DNA from: CAYVFC01 sp964450715
GTDB lineage: Bacteria > Myxococcota_A > Polyangia > Polyangiales > JAFGIB01
Length of the DNA: 23,620 nt
NCBI GenBank assembly: GCA_964450715.1
Contig: CAYVFC010000127.1
Coordinates: forward strand, 1-23,620
Reading direction: 5' to 3'
Of the stretch, positions 23,579 to 23,620 are shown in pieces. Both the position numbers and the translations under genes were made by a program. The notes below the pieces were generated by a model, which was not told the origin of the DNA, did no database searches, and saw only the letters and a program-made list of their open reading frames with translations. How positions within the stretch are numbered: the first letter of the stretch is position 1; every line of letters starts with the position of its first letter.

Positions 23579-23620
23579 TTCCGGGTTTTTCAACGGCTGG
23601 GAAGAGCAAAAAGGGGGAAG

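Overview
The window looks like a high-GC myxobacterium-type genome (Myxococcota, probably class Polyangia). That is an inference from four things: many secreted lipoproteins whose lipid-anchored Cys is followed by a long Gly/Ser/Ala or Asp/Gly linker; Myxococcus-type Cys-rich repeats (CGDG...EECDD...DGC...C); an AgmX/TonB-like C-terminal domain behind a huge Ala/Glu coiled coil; and a Ser/Thr protein kinase with a TPR-like tail. No rRNA, tRNA or CRISPR array was seen.

Layout. 1-1796: 3' part of a giant coiled-coil membrane protein with 234-bp internal DNA repeats. 1574-3790 (minus): a Cys-rich secreted-type protein that looks damaged at both ends, and an SGNH/GDSL hydrolase lipoprotein. 3791-4559: a gene-free stretch with a palindromic element, a direct repeat and a candidate operator/promoter. 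4560-6195: a CAP-domain lipoprotein (plus) convergent with a tiny lipoprotein (minus). 6630-9482: an SDR oxidoreductase (plus) convergent with a Myxo-repeat lipoprotein (minus). 9828-11262: an SMR/EamA-like transporter, a relic of an ISL3 transposase beside a common palindromic repeat, and an orphan response regulator. 11487-12815: a Cys-rich lipoprotein whose signal-peptide region is built on a palindromic element. 12820-16578 (minus): DNA polymerase IV and a DUF3160-type lipoprotein. 17049-18284: a GH16 beta-glucanase lipoprotein. 18709-21504: a two-gene membrane kinase plus OmpA/MotB-like module with its own terminator. 21846-23183: a GT87-type polyprenol-sugar mannosyltransferase-like membrane protein.

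Most genes stand alone and many are convergent or divergent. The only clear operon is kinase plus OmpA. Seven genes encode lipoproteins carrying unrelated domains (SGNH esterase, CAP, Myxo repeats, DUF3160, GH16 and two of unknown function) behind similar low-complexity linkers. This suggests a surface-display strategy in a predatory or polymer-degrading bacterium.

The most unusual signal is a set of about 155-183 bp, almost fully palindromic elements (three copies of type A, one full and one decayed copy of type B). They share a conserved core (GCAAGG-GCGACGA-GAGGA ... TATTTCGAG-AGGAGC-ACGC-GC). The surrounding stems differ in sequence between copies but stay self-complementary within each copy, which implies selection or a mobility mechanism acting on the fold.
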